A DNA stretch of 64,000 bases from Piezodorus guildinii (lineage: Eukaryota; Arthropoda; Insecta; Hemiptera; Pentatomidae), in NCBI GenBank assembly GCA_023052935.1, contig CM041297.1, positions 48,775,917 to 48,839,916 of the forward strand, given 5' to 3'. This document shows positions 54,815 to 64,000 of this stretch, one piece after another. The first letter of the stretch is position 1; every line of letters begins with the position of its first letter. The notes under the pieces are model-generated. The model had not been told where the DNA came from. It worked only from the letters and a program-made list of their open reading frames with translations, and ran no database searches. Made by a program: the position numbers and the translations under genes.

Positions 54815-54990
54815 GTATTCGAAAATGGAACCTCACTTTTTGTACATTTTTTTTAGGAGACGATACTTTTATTACTTACAAAGCGAACTTTCATTAATGC
54901 AAAATGAGATTTTGTTTTTTTGTAATTCAACGTTTTAAAACGATTTGTGAATAGAATTTAGTATTTCTTGACTAACAAATAGGAAAAATA

Positions 54991-55840
54991 TGGTGCGGGC
55001 AGCACACGACTTTCACTTACTTCCGCTGTTAAAATACATTTCAGAACTATTAAATAAAAGTTAATTTAAATAAAAAATGTATTTAGTTTCGTTGAAGACA
55101 TATGATATAACTATATTAAACTATGTTACGTATAATAATCACTAATACGTTTATAACATATTCTTAACTTTGCATCACATTTTGTAACTTTGTGTATATA
55201 ATAATATTGTTTCTAAAATCTTTAGCAATCCAACGGTATGTTATACATCTATATTACTATTCTCGTGTTCAAAAAAACAAAAATTGCATACAAAATATTT
55301 TTGTACTTTTCTCGTGTAGTTGTTAATCAAATTTCACTCAACTTGCAAATTTAGCTGTTATTTTTCAATGCTAACAAGATGATGTGCCTAATTTTTTTAA
55401 ATCTACAAATACTTAAAATATCAAAACTTAAGCCCCGTCAGACTATTTCAACCAGAATGAAACCTACATAATATTAAAGCCCATTAAAATTTACATCCAT
55501 CTGGCGAGTTTGATCGTTAGAGCCGCTTTTGAGAAAACCGAAAAGGTTCAAAATGTGTGGTATAAAGTGGCTCTAATGGTTAGCTGATTTAGATGAAAAA
55601 GCTTCTGTAACACCTCGGGCGTGTAGCTGTCTTAAATATGAAATTTCAGTTTCGTACGACGTATAGTTTTTGCGCTAGACTTATCACATAGGGACACACG
55701 GATCCACACACACGCACACACACACAGACCTTTTTGCAGGACTTGATCATTTGGACTCATAGGATCCTAAAATGTGTATTTCCGGCGAAAACTTTCACGA
55801 TCGCAATACATTCTCTTACTATATATTTCATAGGTAATTT
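54991..55840 (+). repeat. rep-B copy, nearly full length
   Basis: From TGGTGCGGGCAGCACACGAC to CTTACTATATATTTCATAGG, collinear with the reference copy, including the (CA)n-type tract CACACGCACACACACACAG at 55707-55727 and CACGATCGCAATACATTC. The final palindrome is altered. Confidence 0.85.
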
Positions 55841-56620
55841 ATTTATATTAAAAATGACCCTCAAGACTTGATTGTTATCTTGATTAGGATTTGTTAATCC
55901 TATTTGTAATAAAAATAAATAAATTGAAAGTAAAAAGTTTAAAAAAAAAAAAATATAAGCAGTCATACGATGAATGATGGTTTAGCTAATGCGTGGTAGA
56001 ATGAAAATATTCAGGATCACAAGTAGCTTTATTGTTAAATAGATTCATTTTTTGTTAGAGTAAAAAATTAAATTATTGATTAGCGTTAAAATAGATGCAT
56101 GCAATTTTTACGTAAAGTGTTTTACGTGTTTAAGACAGCCTTCTTCAGGAGAAACTGTTGACTGATTTTTTTATTTATAAAAATCATTTTTGGTCATTAT
56201 TTCCATTTCAGGACTACCTGAAGTTTATTTTGACAGACACCCCCTAGGAGACAGAGCTGTTGGCCCAGGAATGAGATACCTTACCTCCTTGACTAGGACT
56301 GCAAGGCCAGCTGGATTCTTCCACTTTCACTGAGAGATTCCGTTGAGTGAGAGTGAAATACAACAGACAGTAAAGGCATCGAGAAGCCGCCCTACTTCCA
56401 AAGGCTAAGTTATTGCTTGGGAACCGTTTCCCTAAATCAAAAGTATCTGACAGCTTTGTCAACATGAAAATATTTTTTTAAGAATAATCATCTGTTTTTC
56501 TTCTATTCAGTCCCTATCCTGATACGATCCTGCCTTTTTTACAGGAGAAACATCCGAACAATAAAAATATTTAAATAACTTCCTTCGCGCGGTTGTAATT
56601 TAAAGGGCCTTGTTTTGTTG
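55841..56620. other. unassigned; recurring CCTGAAGAAGGC motif at about 56135-56155 (minus)
   Basis: 56100-56165 contains, on the minus strand, CTCCTGAAGAAGGCTGTC and then ACGTAAAACACTTTACGTAA. The patch 56220-56470 is GC-richer with a 73-codon minus frame of no recognised family. Confidence 0.35.
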
Positions 56621-57420
56621 TTTTTTTTTCATCATGGGGTACACTTGCGATAAAATTGAAAAGAATATATATTATGAAGGACCTTCCAATGAAATAAAGT
56701 AGCTAAAAATTGTAGGTGTACCAATCAATCATAACCTGTTTTTGAAAATAAAAATTTGGACTCGCGTTTTCGAAATAAAAATTAAAAAAAATGTTTTTTG
56801 AAACTCTTTTAGAAAACTGTTAACATATAGTTTTTTCGTGAAAGGCGATTGATCCGTTCAGGAAAACAAATTGTTTTTTATTTTTTCACCATGGGGTACA
56901 CTTGCCATAAAATTAAAAAAAAATATGTATTATGAAGGACCCTCCAATGAAATAAAGTAGGGAAACATTTTACCAATCCAACATAACCTAAAAATGTTTT
57001 TTTGAAAAATAAAAAATAAAAATTTTGACTCGCGTTTTCGAAATAAAAATTAAAAAAAAAGTTTTTTGGAACTCTTTTAGAAAACCATTAACATATAATT
57101 TTTTTCGTAAAAGTCGATTGATTCGTCAAGGAAAACAAATTGTTTCTTTTTTTATTTTTCACCATGGGGTACACTTGCAATAAAATTGAAAAAAATATAT
57201 ATTATGAGGGACCCTTCAATGAAATAAAGTTGCGAAAAATTGTAGGTGTACCAATCCAACATAACCTGAAAATATTTTTTTGAAAAATTCAAAAAAATGT
57301 TTTGACTTACGTTTTTGTGGATTTTTTTTTAAACTCTTTTGTGAAATCCATAACATATATTTTTTTTTTCGTGACAATCGGTTGAGCTGTTCAGGAAAAA
57401 AACAATTTTTTGTTTTTCCC
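56621..57420 (+). repeat. tandem repeat, three units of about 257-273 bp
   Basis: CATGGGGTACACTTGC starts units at 56633, 56890 and 57163. Each unit continues with TATATTATGAAGGACC.TCCAATGAAATAAAGT, ACCAATC.A.CATAACCT, GACTCGCGTTTTCGAAATAA and TTCAGGAAAACAAATTG. Units differ by about 10-15 percent and small indels; the third fades near 57420. Satellite-like or a tandem array inside a larger element. No coding. Confidence 0.9.
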
Positions 57421-57574
57421 TTCCCCTCCATAACTTCCCTCCCATAAGGATTAAGGGGCTAAAAATTTGCATAAAGTTGTTTCTCATAAGTGTTAATCAA
57501 TAGTATATATTTAGTTCTCATATACGCGAGGGTAGATTTCACATGCTTATTCCGTTATGCCCTTTTTTATCATT

Positions 57575-57890
57575 TATGTTTAAAAATTATTCAATTATTT
57601 GGTCTGATTATTATAAAACCCCAATTAAATTACTTGAGAGAGTGCAAAATCAATTTTTAAGACTGGTAGGATGTTAGATAGGAATTTCCTATCTTGATGT
57701 ATCTCTAGATAATTTAATGCTTAGATCAAATCTGACAACACTAGAATCCAGGCGACATAAATATGACATACTATTATTATATAAAACTATTCAGGGCTTA
57801 ATTGATTGCATTGATTTATTAGAACAATAAATTTCCATGTACCCTAAAATGAATACCCGATCATGCCGACTTTTTTCAACTGCTATAACA
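57575..57890 (+). pseudogene. LINE ORF2 C-terminal relic (clade not determined)
   Basis: One frame reads KLLERVQNQFLRLVGC, stop, IGISYLDVSLDNLMLRSNLT, TLESRRHKYDILLLYKTIQG and LIDCIDLLEQ, stop. ERVQN.FLR followed by L..RR...D..LLYK...G.IDC is the usual pattern downstream of the RT in Jockey/CR1-type ORF2 proteins. It does not match the two Jockey subfamilies in this window, so a third family is implied. Confidence 0.6.
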
Positions 57891-57908
57891 AAAGAGCAAA
57901 ACAAAGAG

Positions 57909-58770
57909 TAAAAATCTGGTGCCCGCAACTCACGACTTTCACTTACCTCCGTTATTTATAACAATTTTTAAAAGAATAATAATAATTTTTTAAAGAACTG
58001 GCTACATTTTAATAATAGAAACATGTTTTTATTAAATAATCTATTATATTATCTACGACAATCAGTTTGTTTGATCGGCTTTTTATCAATCTCCGTTTAC
58101 TTTTACAATAGCATGTATAAAAAAATGTTTTTTCTAAAATCTTTATCACTTCAACGGTATATTATACATGTAAATTACTGTCATTAAGTACAAAAACAAA
58201 TAACTGTATTACAAAAATATTTTTGCAGTTATCTCCTTTTGCTAGACGTCGAACTTGTTCAACTTATATTTTTACTTGTTTTTCTTCAGTGGTAACAAGA
58301 TAATAGGTTATTTTTTTAGAATCTACAAAATAAAAGGTACGTTAGAAGAAGAAAATTTAAAATATCGGCATTTAAGCCCTGTCATACTATTTCAATCAGA
58401 ATGAAACCTACATGATACTAAAGCCCATTAAATTTTACATCAATGTAGTGAGTTTAATCAAAATCGTTAGAGCCGGTTTTTGTGAAAATCGTAAAAAGGC
58501 GCAAAATGCATAATATAAAATGGATCTTCTGGTTTTGCTGCTTTTGATTTTAAAAAAAGTTGCTGTAACAACGCGGCCGTTCAGTTGTCTTAAATATGAT
58601 ACTTCAGTATTGTACGATTTTTAGTTTCCGTGTTAGTCTTACCACACACACGGACACACACACACAGTCCTTTTTATGGAACTTGTTCATTTGGACTCAG
58701 GGGACCCTAAAATGTGTATTTCCGTTGAAAACTGGAATTCAAAAATTTTCACGATCGCAAAACTTTCTCT
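57909..58770 (+). repeat. rep-B copy, nearly full length
   Basis: Preceded by TAAAAAT, then CTGGTGCCCGCAACTCACG, collinear with the reference to CACGATCGCAAAACTTTCTC (58752-58771). It has CA repeats at 58643-58667. The terminal palindrome is lost (TTATTATC). Confidence 0.85.
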
Positions 58771-59404
58771 TATTATCAAAATCTGTAGCGTGGCTTTGAA
58801 GGAATTCGCAGAAACCGAGAATCCGCGGCCATAATCATTAATTTTCTATATGATGATAAGAGAAGACCTATAACTATTTTGATAAATTCTTATGGATCAA
58901 CTTGACCAATGGCGGGACCTAGCTCTGGAGATCATGCCTTTTGTCTACGAAGGTTGAGCGTTAGGATTCCATTTCAATTCTGCACAACGGTCAACTCATT
59001 GACATTTGTATCCCAAGGCCTCTCGGAAACTGCGCAGCCGGAGATGACACGCCAGCTATATCTCGATCAAGCCTCCTCCTTTGCATAAGGACGGGACAAC
59101 AATGAGGCAGGAAGCAGTAAACGCCTCAGTATTGACGTCCGTTCCGTCCTTGTCCTGTGGCCCTTGCATTCGCTCCTCGCTGAATAGTTATGTTGATCCA
59201 CTTGTAAATATGCTAATTCCAACATGACATGGGAAAAAAAAGGTCGCATACTGGATTATCTGCACCCCTTTGAATTTGGATCATGGTCAAGGCTATCTTC
59301 ACCCCCTAAAGGATTAGGATACTCAACCCTAATCATCAACAATGAGTGAAATACATTTTAAAACATAATAACAAACTGTAGTGTGGGAACCTGTAATGTA
59401 AATG
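58771..59404. other. unassigned GC-richer stretch
   Basis: 58890-59290 has near-balanced base composition. Small frames exist on both strands (for example 59067-59249 minus) but no family was recognised. It may be debris of an unrecognised element. Confidence 0.3.
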
Positions 59405-59978
59405 AATAATAAATAAATAAATTCTTTATTATCTTTGGACATGTCCCTTTAGAATAAAATATACAGAATATACAAAGTGTTTTTTGGAGCCTTAAAGTAT
59501 ATTAAATACAGATAAAGGAGTTAAGAATTACGCATATAAACTTGACATATTTAAATGAAGAAAACAACTAAATAAAAAAAACTTTACTTACATTCTATTG
59601 AGCCTGGATATTCATTAAGTGATTAAATATGCGGGATTTGAAGGTAGAAAGAGAGTTGGAGTGACGGATGGAAGGAGGGATAGAATTCCGTAGGATTGAG
59701 GATCGAATGAGAAAGGATCTGTCGAAATGTGCAGTTCGGTGGGCCGAAGTATATAAATCTGAAGGTCTGGAGCGTGTACAACGGGGATGGACAGAGGATT
59801 TGAATTGTAGGAGGTCAAAAATGTATGATGTAAGGCGGAATTGGATAACTTGGTAAAGGAATGATGCGAGGAAATACTTGTGGCTATTGGAGGGGTAGAG
59901 CCACTTTAACTCGCCATAAAAATGAGATATGGATGTGTATCTAGGGACTCCGAAGATGAATCGAACAGAGCAATTAAT
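59405..59978 (-). pseudogene. CR1-group LINE 3' end, minus strand, open C-terminal frame
   Basis: On the minus strand a frame without ATG is open for about 127 codons to the TAG at 59595-59597: NCSVRFIFGVPRYTSISHFY, KYFLASFLYQVIQF, FDLLQFKSSVHPRCTRSR, SFLIRSSILRNSIPPSIRH, LSTFKSRIFNHLMNIQAQ. This matches the end of the 23-2827 ORF. The 3'UTR has a GGGACATGTCC hairpin (59454-59471 region) and an (ATTT)n tail. It abuts SINE-c at about 59978 with no spacer. Confidence 0.85.
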
Positions 59979-60228
59979 TAAGTACTGGCAAGCATAACAG
60001 TCTTATATGTCCAAAGCCACGGTTGAAACCTTATTATCCTTGTTTGTGCTACCCTTCGGATGGGACGTAATATGGTGGGCCGGAGCCTTTTCGACGTCTG
60101 GTACTCGTTAAGGGTACCCTATCCTAATTAAATCTAGAAAAGCAAAATTTCAGACTCCGACTGTAGCATCGTCCTATTAGTCATAGTAGCATAAAATGCA
60201 TTAAATAAATAAACAAACAAATCTAGTT
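59979..60228 (+). mobile_element. SINE-c copy, plus orientation, head truncated
   Basis: GGCAAGCATAACAGTC, CCACGGTTGAAACC (B-box-like), GGGACGTAATATGGTGGGCC, ACTCGTTAAGGGTACCC, CGACTGTAGCATCGTCC and the tail AAATAAATAAACAAACAAA. The first ~15 bp of the tRNA-like head are missing at the junction with the CR1 piece. Confidence 0.75.
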
Positions 60229-60734
60229 ACATATGAGAACCAGGATATTGCTTAATTCCTTGAAATAATAAGAACTTAATAATTTATACGAATTAAATCG
60301 CTTATAGGAACAAAAGGTTTCGTAATGTATAACATGAGAGGCATACACAATCTTATTTCGTCAGTTAACATAACGATACTAAGTGTAAAATTTTTAATTA
60401 AAATGTATGATGCATAGTTGGCACGATACGTGGTAAAAAAATTTAATTGGGGTCTATTAGTTGCTATTTTTATTTAACTTTAACAATAACTGTCGTCAAA
60501 TATAATTATACTTAAACAAGATTTGATGAACAGGAACAAATTCATCAAATCTTGTTTGAAACATCTCAGGGTTGTAAGAAATATCTGTTAAAAATCCAAC
60601 TATCGTACTTTAATTGTAAAATTAACATCACCCAGATGTAATCAATTATCAGTAAGTCGTTCTTATTAGTTTATTTTAAGAGAATTCGAGAAATCTGTTT
60701 ATTTTAAGACTACAAGAGGACTTAAATCGAATAA
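60229..60734. other. unassigned, containing a perfect 17-bp hairpin at 60514-60557
   Basis: AAACAAGATTTGATGAA (60514-60530) and TTCATCAAATCTTGTTT (60541-60557) are exact reverse complements around a 10-nt loop CAGGAACAAA. Nothing else recognised. Not part of a repeat family I see in this window. Confidence 0.6.
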
Positions 60735-61557
60735 ATCACTCGGCTGAACTCAATAAGTTAAAACTAAATGCTGAAAAAACAAAGGCAATTGTAATATGAT
60801 CCCATCACCTCCTGAAAACTGTTCCACATATCCCAATCCTGTTCCTAAATATTAATCCTATAAAGTTCCACCCGACTTTCAGAAATCTGGTAGTAACCTT
60901 CAACCAAACTCTATCCTTCAAAAATCATATTTCCGAAATCTCTCGACATACCTTTTCAATCTTAAAGCGACTATTATTATTATATATTATTATTATTATA
61001 GTATTCCCTCCGTCACTTATTCCCGCATGAAACCCGAAAACTCCTTGTTACCTCTCTAATATTTCCCCACTTCGACTATTGCAGAACACGATGGTATTTC
61101 TGGGAATCTCGAGGTAAAAATGAAAAGCTTAATTAATTGCTTTGTCCGATTCATCTTCGGGTCCGGTGCATCTCCGTATCCCAATTTTATGGCGAGTTGA
61201 AGTAGGCTTTACACTTCTATTCGTCGCAAGTATTTCCTTGCGTCATGCCTTTAAAAGTTAACCAATCCCGCCAACCATCATGCATTTTGGACCTCCTACA
61301 ATTCAAATCACCCTTAACATCTCAGTCGTACACTTAATGAATATCCAGGCTCAATAGAAGTTGTTGTTTTCTTCTCATTTAAACATGTCTAATTTTATAC
61401 CAGGTTAATTTTAATTTAATTTTATACAATTAATTTGTTTATATGTATTTAATTTAATCTAAGACTCCAAAGCACATTTTGTACATTCTGTATATTTTAT
61501 TCTAAAGGCACATGTCCCAGGATAATAAAGAATTTATTATTTATTTATTTACCTACA
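60735..61557 (+). pseudogene. CR1-group LINE 3' portion, decayed
   Basis: LNKLKLNAEKTKAIVI, stop, ILFLNINPIKFHPTFRNLV, TFNQTLSFKNHISEISRH, RFIFGSGASPYPNFMAS and the end NEYPGSIE/MNIQAQ with the TAG at 61355-61357. Matches residues after YADDF of the 23-2827 ORF with frameshifts, an ATT-repeat insertion near 60975-61000 and a C-terminal deletion. 3' hairpin GGCAC-AT-GTCCC (imperfect, 61508-61519) and an (ATTT)n tail. Confidence 0.85.
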
Positions 61558-61894
61558 TCTCAAAAATCAGAGCATATCATTTGCTATGTCTATATTATCT
61601 ATAAATAAACGTAAATATTTATACCCTCTACTCCTATAAACAAATCAAAGGAGAAATAATCTAATCTAAGCCAACCTATTAAAAAGGAATGTGATCTAAA
61701 TACGCCTAGACAAGTGAATGGTTATCTATTGGCGAGACGGTAAGAAGTTAGAATGCCTAGCTATCAGTTTCTTGGAACGCAATCGTCTGGGTGCGATCTT
61801 CAACTACGCAGGGTCTCTTTTAGGGCAGCTGTGCATTTTTTATCAAAACAATACTAAATTAAATAATTGATTGTATAGTTGTTTCTTTCATTTT
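61558..61894. other. unassigned
   Basis: A stretch at 61725-61805 has weak A-box and B-box likeness (TGGCGAGACGGTAAG...GGGTGCGATCTTC) but no repeat partner in the window. Confidence 0.3.
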
Positions 61895-62352
61895 TAATTT
61901 ATCATTTTCAATAATGAACCCTCCCTTAAAATCTGAGGGCTTACGTTTCAAGATGCGTAGAATCCGAATAAAGAATAAAAACAAAATCCGTTTGTGGCAT
62001 TTCTCCGAGGATACTGGACTTATTTTTTGAAATACGCCACAAAAATACTAGTCCTTGCAACGATGATCCTAACACCTAGACGTTGATATCAGCTGGTTAT
62101 TTTTTAAAAGGCGGCCGATTAAAAGTTATTTAATTCAATAACTTACGTAATAACGTTTTAAGATGCGTAGAATCTGAATAACGAATTTTTTTAAAAATCC
62201 GTTTTTCTTAATTAATAAATACCAAAAAATTATTTTTTATACTATTAACCTTTAAATTATTATTATTGCTTTTCGTATCACTCGAATGCCTATCAATAGC
62301 TATATAAACTGTTATACTCATAAATTGTTATTTGGAAATAATAAACCATTGT
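61895..62352. mobile_element. rep-C copy 2, shorter, inverted relative to copy 1
   Basis: Begins TTATCATTTTCAATAATGAACC and ends TTATTTGGAAATAATAAACC. Shares with 45949-46750 the blocks GCATTTCTCCGAGGATACTGG, CAACGATGATCCTAACACC and AACGTTTTAAGATGCGTAGA. The last block occurs twice inside this copy (61945 and 62153), so an internal duplication is present. Confidence 0.65.
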
Positions 62353-62366
62353 GTATTAATTTGCAG

Positions 62367-62368
<2 letters not shown>

Positions 62369-62419
<51 letters not shown>
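62369..62419 (-). repeat. T51 homopolymer
   Basis: 51 uninterrupted T residues immediately beside the rep-C end. It could be the poly(A) of a minus-strand retroposon, but the following sequence (AATGCGCTTCACTTTAAATA) is not recognised and no duplication is clear. Confidence 0.8.
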
Positions 62420-62422
<3 letters not shown>

Positions 62423-62562
62423 GCGCTTCACTTTAAATAACAGGTAAGTTCACATGCTAATGAATGCCAAAATGTATTTTTGAATATTACTTATTTATTT
62501 TATATTATATGTAATATTTAATATTAAATAATTGGCCGTGAAATTAATATGAAAGATGAGAT

Positions 62563-62740
62563 GGTTTGGGTGGTGGTAAAAAAAATATGATAAAATAGTG
62601 AAAAACTATATATTATTCGATGTTTCGACTGAGGTCACTGTTCTTCAACAGGGTTTTCAGACAAGAGTCAAGAAACAACCAACATAAATAGTTTTTACTA
62701 TTTTCCCTCATTTTTTTAACCGCCACCCGAACTATATTTT
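62563..62740. repeat. small inverted-repeat element with GTTTCGAC...TTCAACAGG motif
   Basis: Left arm GGTTTGGGTGGTGGTAAAAA...AAAATAGTGAAAAACTAT and right arm ATAGTTTTTACTATTTT...TTTTTAACCGCCACCCGAAC are inverted copies of about 48 bp. The ~80-bp centre holds, on the minus strand, CCTGTTGAAGAACAGTG...AGTCGAAACATCG, similar in layout to the 16.0-kb loop motif. Confidence 0.7.
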
Positions 62741-62869
62741 AATATCTATTACTAATATTGAAGAGTTTACTTATTATGAATAAATTATTTGGAACTTTCT
62801 CTTATTTTTTTTATTATGTTTTTACATAAATAAATCAATCTATTGTTAATAACGTTTCGAGGTATTTTA

Positions 62870-63630
62870 CTTTCACTTACTATATATAGTAAGGGAAAGT
62901 ATTGAAATCGTGAAAATTTTCGAATTACAGTTTTCAACGGAAATACACATTTTTGGGTCCCTTGAGTCCAAATAACCAAGTCCCGCAAAAAGGTCTGTGT
63001 GTGTGTGTGTGTGGTAACTCCTGAGCGGAAACGGTAAGTCCTATGTAACTGAAATTTCAGATTTAAGACAAATATACGCCCGAAACGTTACTAAACCTTT
63101 TTCATCAAAATGAGCTTACCAGAAGAGCCACTTTATACTATGCATTTTGCACCTTTTTTCGATTTTCTCGAAAACGGTTCCGACGATTTTGATTAAACTC
63201 CCTGTATCAAGAGATGTAAAATTTAATGGGCTTTAATATCATTTAGGTTTCATTTGGATTAAAATTGCCTGACAGGTGTTAAATGCCGATATTTTAAATT
63301 TTTTTTCTCTAAAGTATTTTTTAGTAGTTTTGTTGATTCTATAAAAATAACTATAGTATCTTGTTACCACTGATAAATAACAGGTAAATATATAAATTGA
63401 ATGAATTCGATAACCAACTAAAGGAGAAAACAGAAATTTTTTTTTTTTTTTTTGAACATAGGAGCAGTAATATACATGTATGATATACCGTTGGAAAGCC
63501 AAAGATGTTAGAAAAAATATTATCTCATACACAAGCTTTTTAGTTAATAATATAATCGATTTTTTAATAAAACACATGATTCTATAGTGATTCTATTTAG
63601 CTAATTCTTTAATGTTTACGCCCGCACCAG
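62870..63630 (-). repeat. rep-B copy, minus orientation, both termini present
   Basis: Starts with CTTTCACTTACTATATATAG-TAAGGGAAAG, then CAACGGAAATACAC, a (GT)n tract (62996-63012), CTTACCAGAAGAGCC, ATACCGTTGGAAAGC and ends CGCCCGCACCAG. About 100 bp shorter than the reference through internal deletions near 63440-63600. Confidence 0.85.
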
Positions 63631-64000
63631 ATTATTTTGCCTCAGCTTCAGATTAACCAATTAAAAAGTTTAGAAGATAATATTGTTGTATTCGTTCTAT
63701 GTTGATAATAATATAACATAGAATAAAATGTTAATGATGGTGGCTAAATTCTCCAGAGTATATCCTTATCATAGCCTTAATATTGAAATACTGTTGGCTA
63801 AAAAAAAAAACGATTGGCAGGGTTAGAGAGAACCGCTTAGTTAATGGTAAACTTGCCCTGCAGAACTGTGAGTCACGAATATTGAATGAACCCAGAAGAT
63901 TGAAAAAGAATATCTATTTGACAGCCTAGCACCTTTTACCACTAATCCAATTTCGGTAAAAGTTTCAAGAATCGGGCGTAAAGATATATAGATAGATAGT
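63631..64000. other. unassigned
   Basis: TTCTATGTT/AACATAGAA (63697-63725) form a 9-bp hairpin; nothing else recognised. Confidence 0.3.

Noticed and set aside
56244..56465. 73-codon minus frame
   Set aside because: No family likeness; GC-richer patch alone is not evidence for a gene.
59067..59249. 60-codon minus frame in a GC-richer patch
   Set aside because: No recognisable motif, no splice or start context.
61725..61805. Possible fourth tRNA-derived SINE head
   Set aside because: Only weak box likeness, no second copy in the window.

Overview
This looks like intergenic or intronic DNA from a large, AT-rich, repeat-laden arthropod genome, most likely an insect. The reasons are several clades of insect-type non-LTR retrotransposons (CR1-group, Jockey, R1/LOA-like, RTE-like), three tRNA-derived SINE families, MITE-like families and no sign of prokaryotic gene organisation. 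A hemipteran is my guess only. I could not support a single host gene, true tRNA, rRNA or CRISPR array. What can be read is almost entirely mobile DNA in many states of decay, with unassigned AT-rich sequence between.

Layout. 0-3.4 kb: a CR1-group LINE with one uninterrupted 934-codon endonuclease/reverse-transcriptase frame and a 3' hairpin plus short repeat tail. 3.4-17 kb: fragments of Jockey (4.2, 5.8, 12.4 kb), R1/LOA-like (7.1 kb) and RTE-like (11.4 kb) LINEs, SINEs, an A/TA/TG microsatellite, an unidentified relic frame at 11.0-11.3 kb and a hairpin element at 15.9 kb. 17.2-22.9 kb: the centrepiece, a full-length 5.6-kb R1/LOA-like LINE with matching target-site duplications (AAAATCCTGTCTT), 5'UTR, ORF1, a TAATG stop/start overlap, ORF2 (endonuclease, RT, RNase H, CCHC) and poly(A), inactivated by about four frameshifts. 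23-31 kb: repeat families named here rep-A and rep-B plus Jockey and I-group insertions with clear duplications. 31-36 kb: a foldback element split by a Jockey insertion, a second Jockey subfamily, SINEs. 37.5-41.4 kb: rep-B interrupted by rep-A, which itself holds another rep-B and a CR1 copy. 41.5-47 kb: RNase H relic, SINE, RTE-like and Jockey fragments, a second nested rep-A/rep-C. 47-64 kb: more rep-B copies (one split by a 1.2-kb element and a SINE), a second foldback, a 3-unit tandem repeat, two convergent CR1 fragments, rep-C and a small hairpin element.

How the parts relate. The autonomous-type LINEs carry the enzymes; the SINEs, rep-A to rep-D and the foldbacks carry none and must have used proteins supplied elsewhere. 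Nested insertions give a relative order: rep-B and rep-A are old targets, with later hits by CR1, Jockey, SINE-a, SINE-b and rep-D. Two LINE families show conserved 3'-terminal hairpins (GGGAC/GTCCC in CR1; a covarying CTRCC/GGYAG stem in Jockey), which look like RT-recognition structures. Rep-A inserts with a 4-bp AATT duplication, shown by comparison with an unoccupied rep-B copy, and has arrays of a subterminal motif.

Limits: every family name was assigned by eye from motifs, with no database search. Boundaries without a target-site duplication are approximate.
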